64,000 bases of DNA from Tupaia tana (taxonomy: Eukaryota; Chordata; Mammalia; Scandentia; Tupaiidae), in the NCBI GenBank assembly GCA_026018925.1, contig JAKSZU010000018.1, positions 28,768,452 to 28,832,451 of the forward strand, in the 5' to 3' direction. The notes beneath the pieces were generated by a model. The model searched no databases. It was not told the origin of the DNA and was given only the letters and a program-made list of their open reading frames with translations. Position numbers and translations under genes: made by a program. Below are positions 63,330 to 64,000 of the stretch, piece after piece. The first letter of the stretch is position 1; every line of letters starts with the position of its first letter.

Positions 63330-64000
63330 CTTCGATGTCTGAGCAGTCCAGTGCACGGAAAAAGCCGAGTTTGGGAATGTGCACAGCCCTAATCATTAAG
63401 TTTCTCTTCCTCCCATACTTTACTATGAAAATTACCAACAAACAGAAAAGTAGAAAGAACTGTGCGATGAGCCTCCGTCGGCCTTGCATAGGTTCTGCAG
63501 TCAGCATTCTACTAGATTGTTTTAGCACGTATTTATCCATCGATGCATAACTGCCACCACACCTTTTTTTCTTTTCTTTTTGCTAGAGGGTTTGTGAGCT
63601 CTCCAGAGAGAGAGGGAGAGGAGAAAACCCATGGAGAATCGTTTCACTTCAGTCCCTCCTCCATCTCTCCCTACTTTGGGGATTTGGGGTATATATGCAC
63701 ATACACCAAGTGTGTATCTCAAGCTGCCAGGTCTGGGATTTGAACTGTGCTGTCAGCCATGTTGGCTTCGGCTGCCTTAATCACCGGGCCATGGAGCCTC
63801 TGCCACTTCTTTTTTTATACATTTCAAAGTAAATGACACACATTAGTATACTTCACCCCTAAATGATACTGGTAATAATGTATTCATAATGATATATGAA
63901 CACATATATCATAAGTTAGAGTTCAATATTTGTTTATGGTTCTTTATTTCTTCTTGACTTAAGATTTGTCAGTGGTAATACAGCAATGTTAAGTGTATCT
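63330..64000. mobile_element. Probable old L1 3'UTR fragment, split by a SINE
   Basis: ACAGAAAAGTAGAAAGAACT, CAGTCAGCATTCTACTAG and, after the insert, AAAGTAAATGACACACATTA and CTTCACCCCTAAATGATACT resemble old L1M 3' regions. From memory; orientation uncertain. Confidence 0.45.
63561..63802 (-). mobile_element. SINE type C
   Basis: Reversed; GGGATTTGAACTGTGC, CACCGGGCCATGGAGCC; GCCAC plus T-run word on both sides. Confidence 0.78.

Noticed and set aside
40000-64000. Search for MMP15, the expected next gene to the right in this neighbourhood
   Set aside because: No zinc-binding HExxHxxGHxxxH, cysteine-switch or hemopexin-like exon was seen on either strand, so the gene probably lies beyond the window.

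Overview
The window is nuclear DNA from a placental mammal. It holds spliced genes with GT-AG introns, a CpG-island promoter, old L1 and MaLR fragments, and about 80 tRNA-derived SINE copies. There are no Alu, B1/B2 or bovine-type repeats. The dominant SINEs are unusual: a ~260-bp A-tailed type and a ~160-170-bp type with an AT-rich tail, both with pol III A- and B-box-like heads. From memory they are most like the tRNA SINEs reported from colugos (Dermoptera), but I cannot verify this and treat the species as open.

Two protein genes are certain, both on the + strand. CSNK2A2 (casein kinase II catalytic subunit alpha-prime) enters from the left with its upstream exons outside the window. Six coding exons between 1329 and 8769 encode residues 144-350, and a separate 3'UTR exon (14399 to about 14825) follows a 5.6-kb intron. 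CFAP20 (cilia- and flagella-associated protein 20, DUF667 family) is complete: a CpG-island promoter (about 25150-25980), ATG at 25733, six coding exons, stop at 39441-39443 and a poly(A) signal at 39849. All exon phases close, giving exactly 193 residues. The order and common orientation agree with the CSNK2A2-CFAP20 neighbourhood on human chromosome 16q.

Layout: 1-14.8 kb is the CSNK2A2 3' half; 14.8-25.1 kb is repeat-dense intergenic DNA; 25.15-39.9 kb is CFAP20, with an 11-kb first intron that includes a 2-kb SINE-free block; 39.9-64 kb is intergenic. In that last stretch the segment from about 49.2 to 61 kb is GC-rich and full of spurious open frames, but I recognise no gene in it.

The most interesting material is in the repeats. 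Pairs or triplets of SINEs repeatedly sit at the same target site and share duplicated flanks. Several SINEs are nested in other SINEs or in DNA transposons. An ~80-bp near-palindromic TA-flanked MITE occurs four times, one copy split by a SINE. One SINE is a permuted composite. At least two co-existing subfamilies of the long SINE can be told apart by linked diagnostic bases. I found no evidence of a new protein-coding system.
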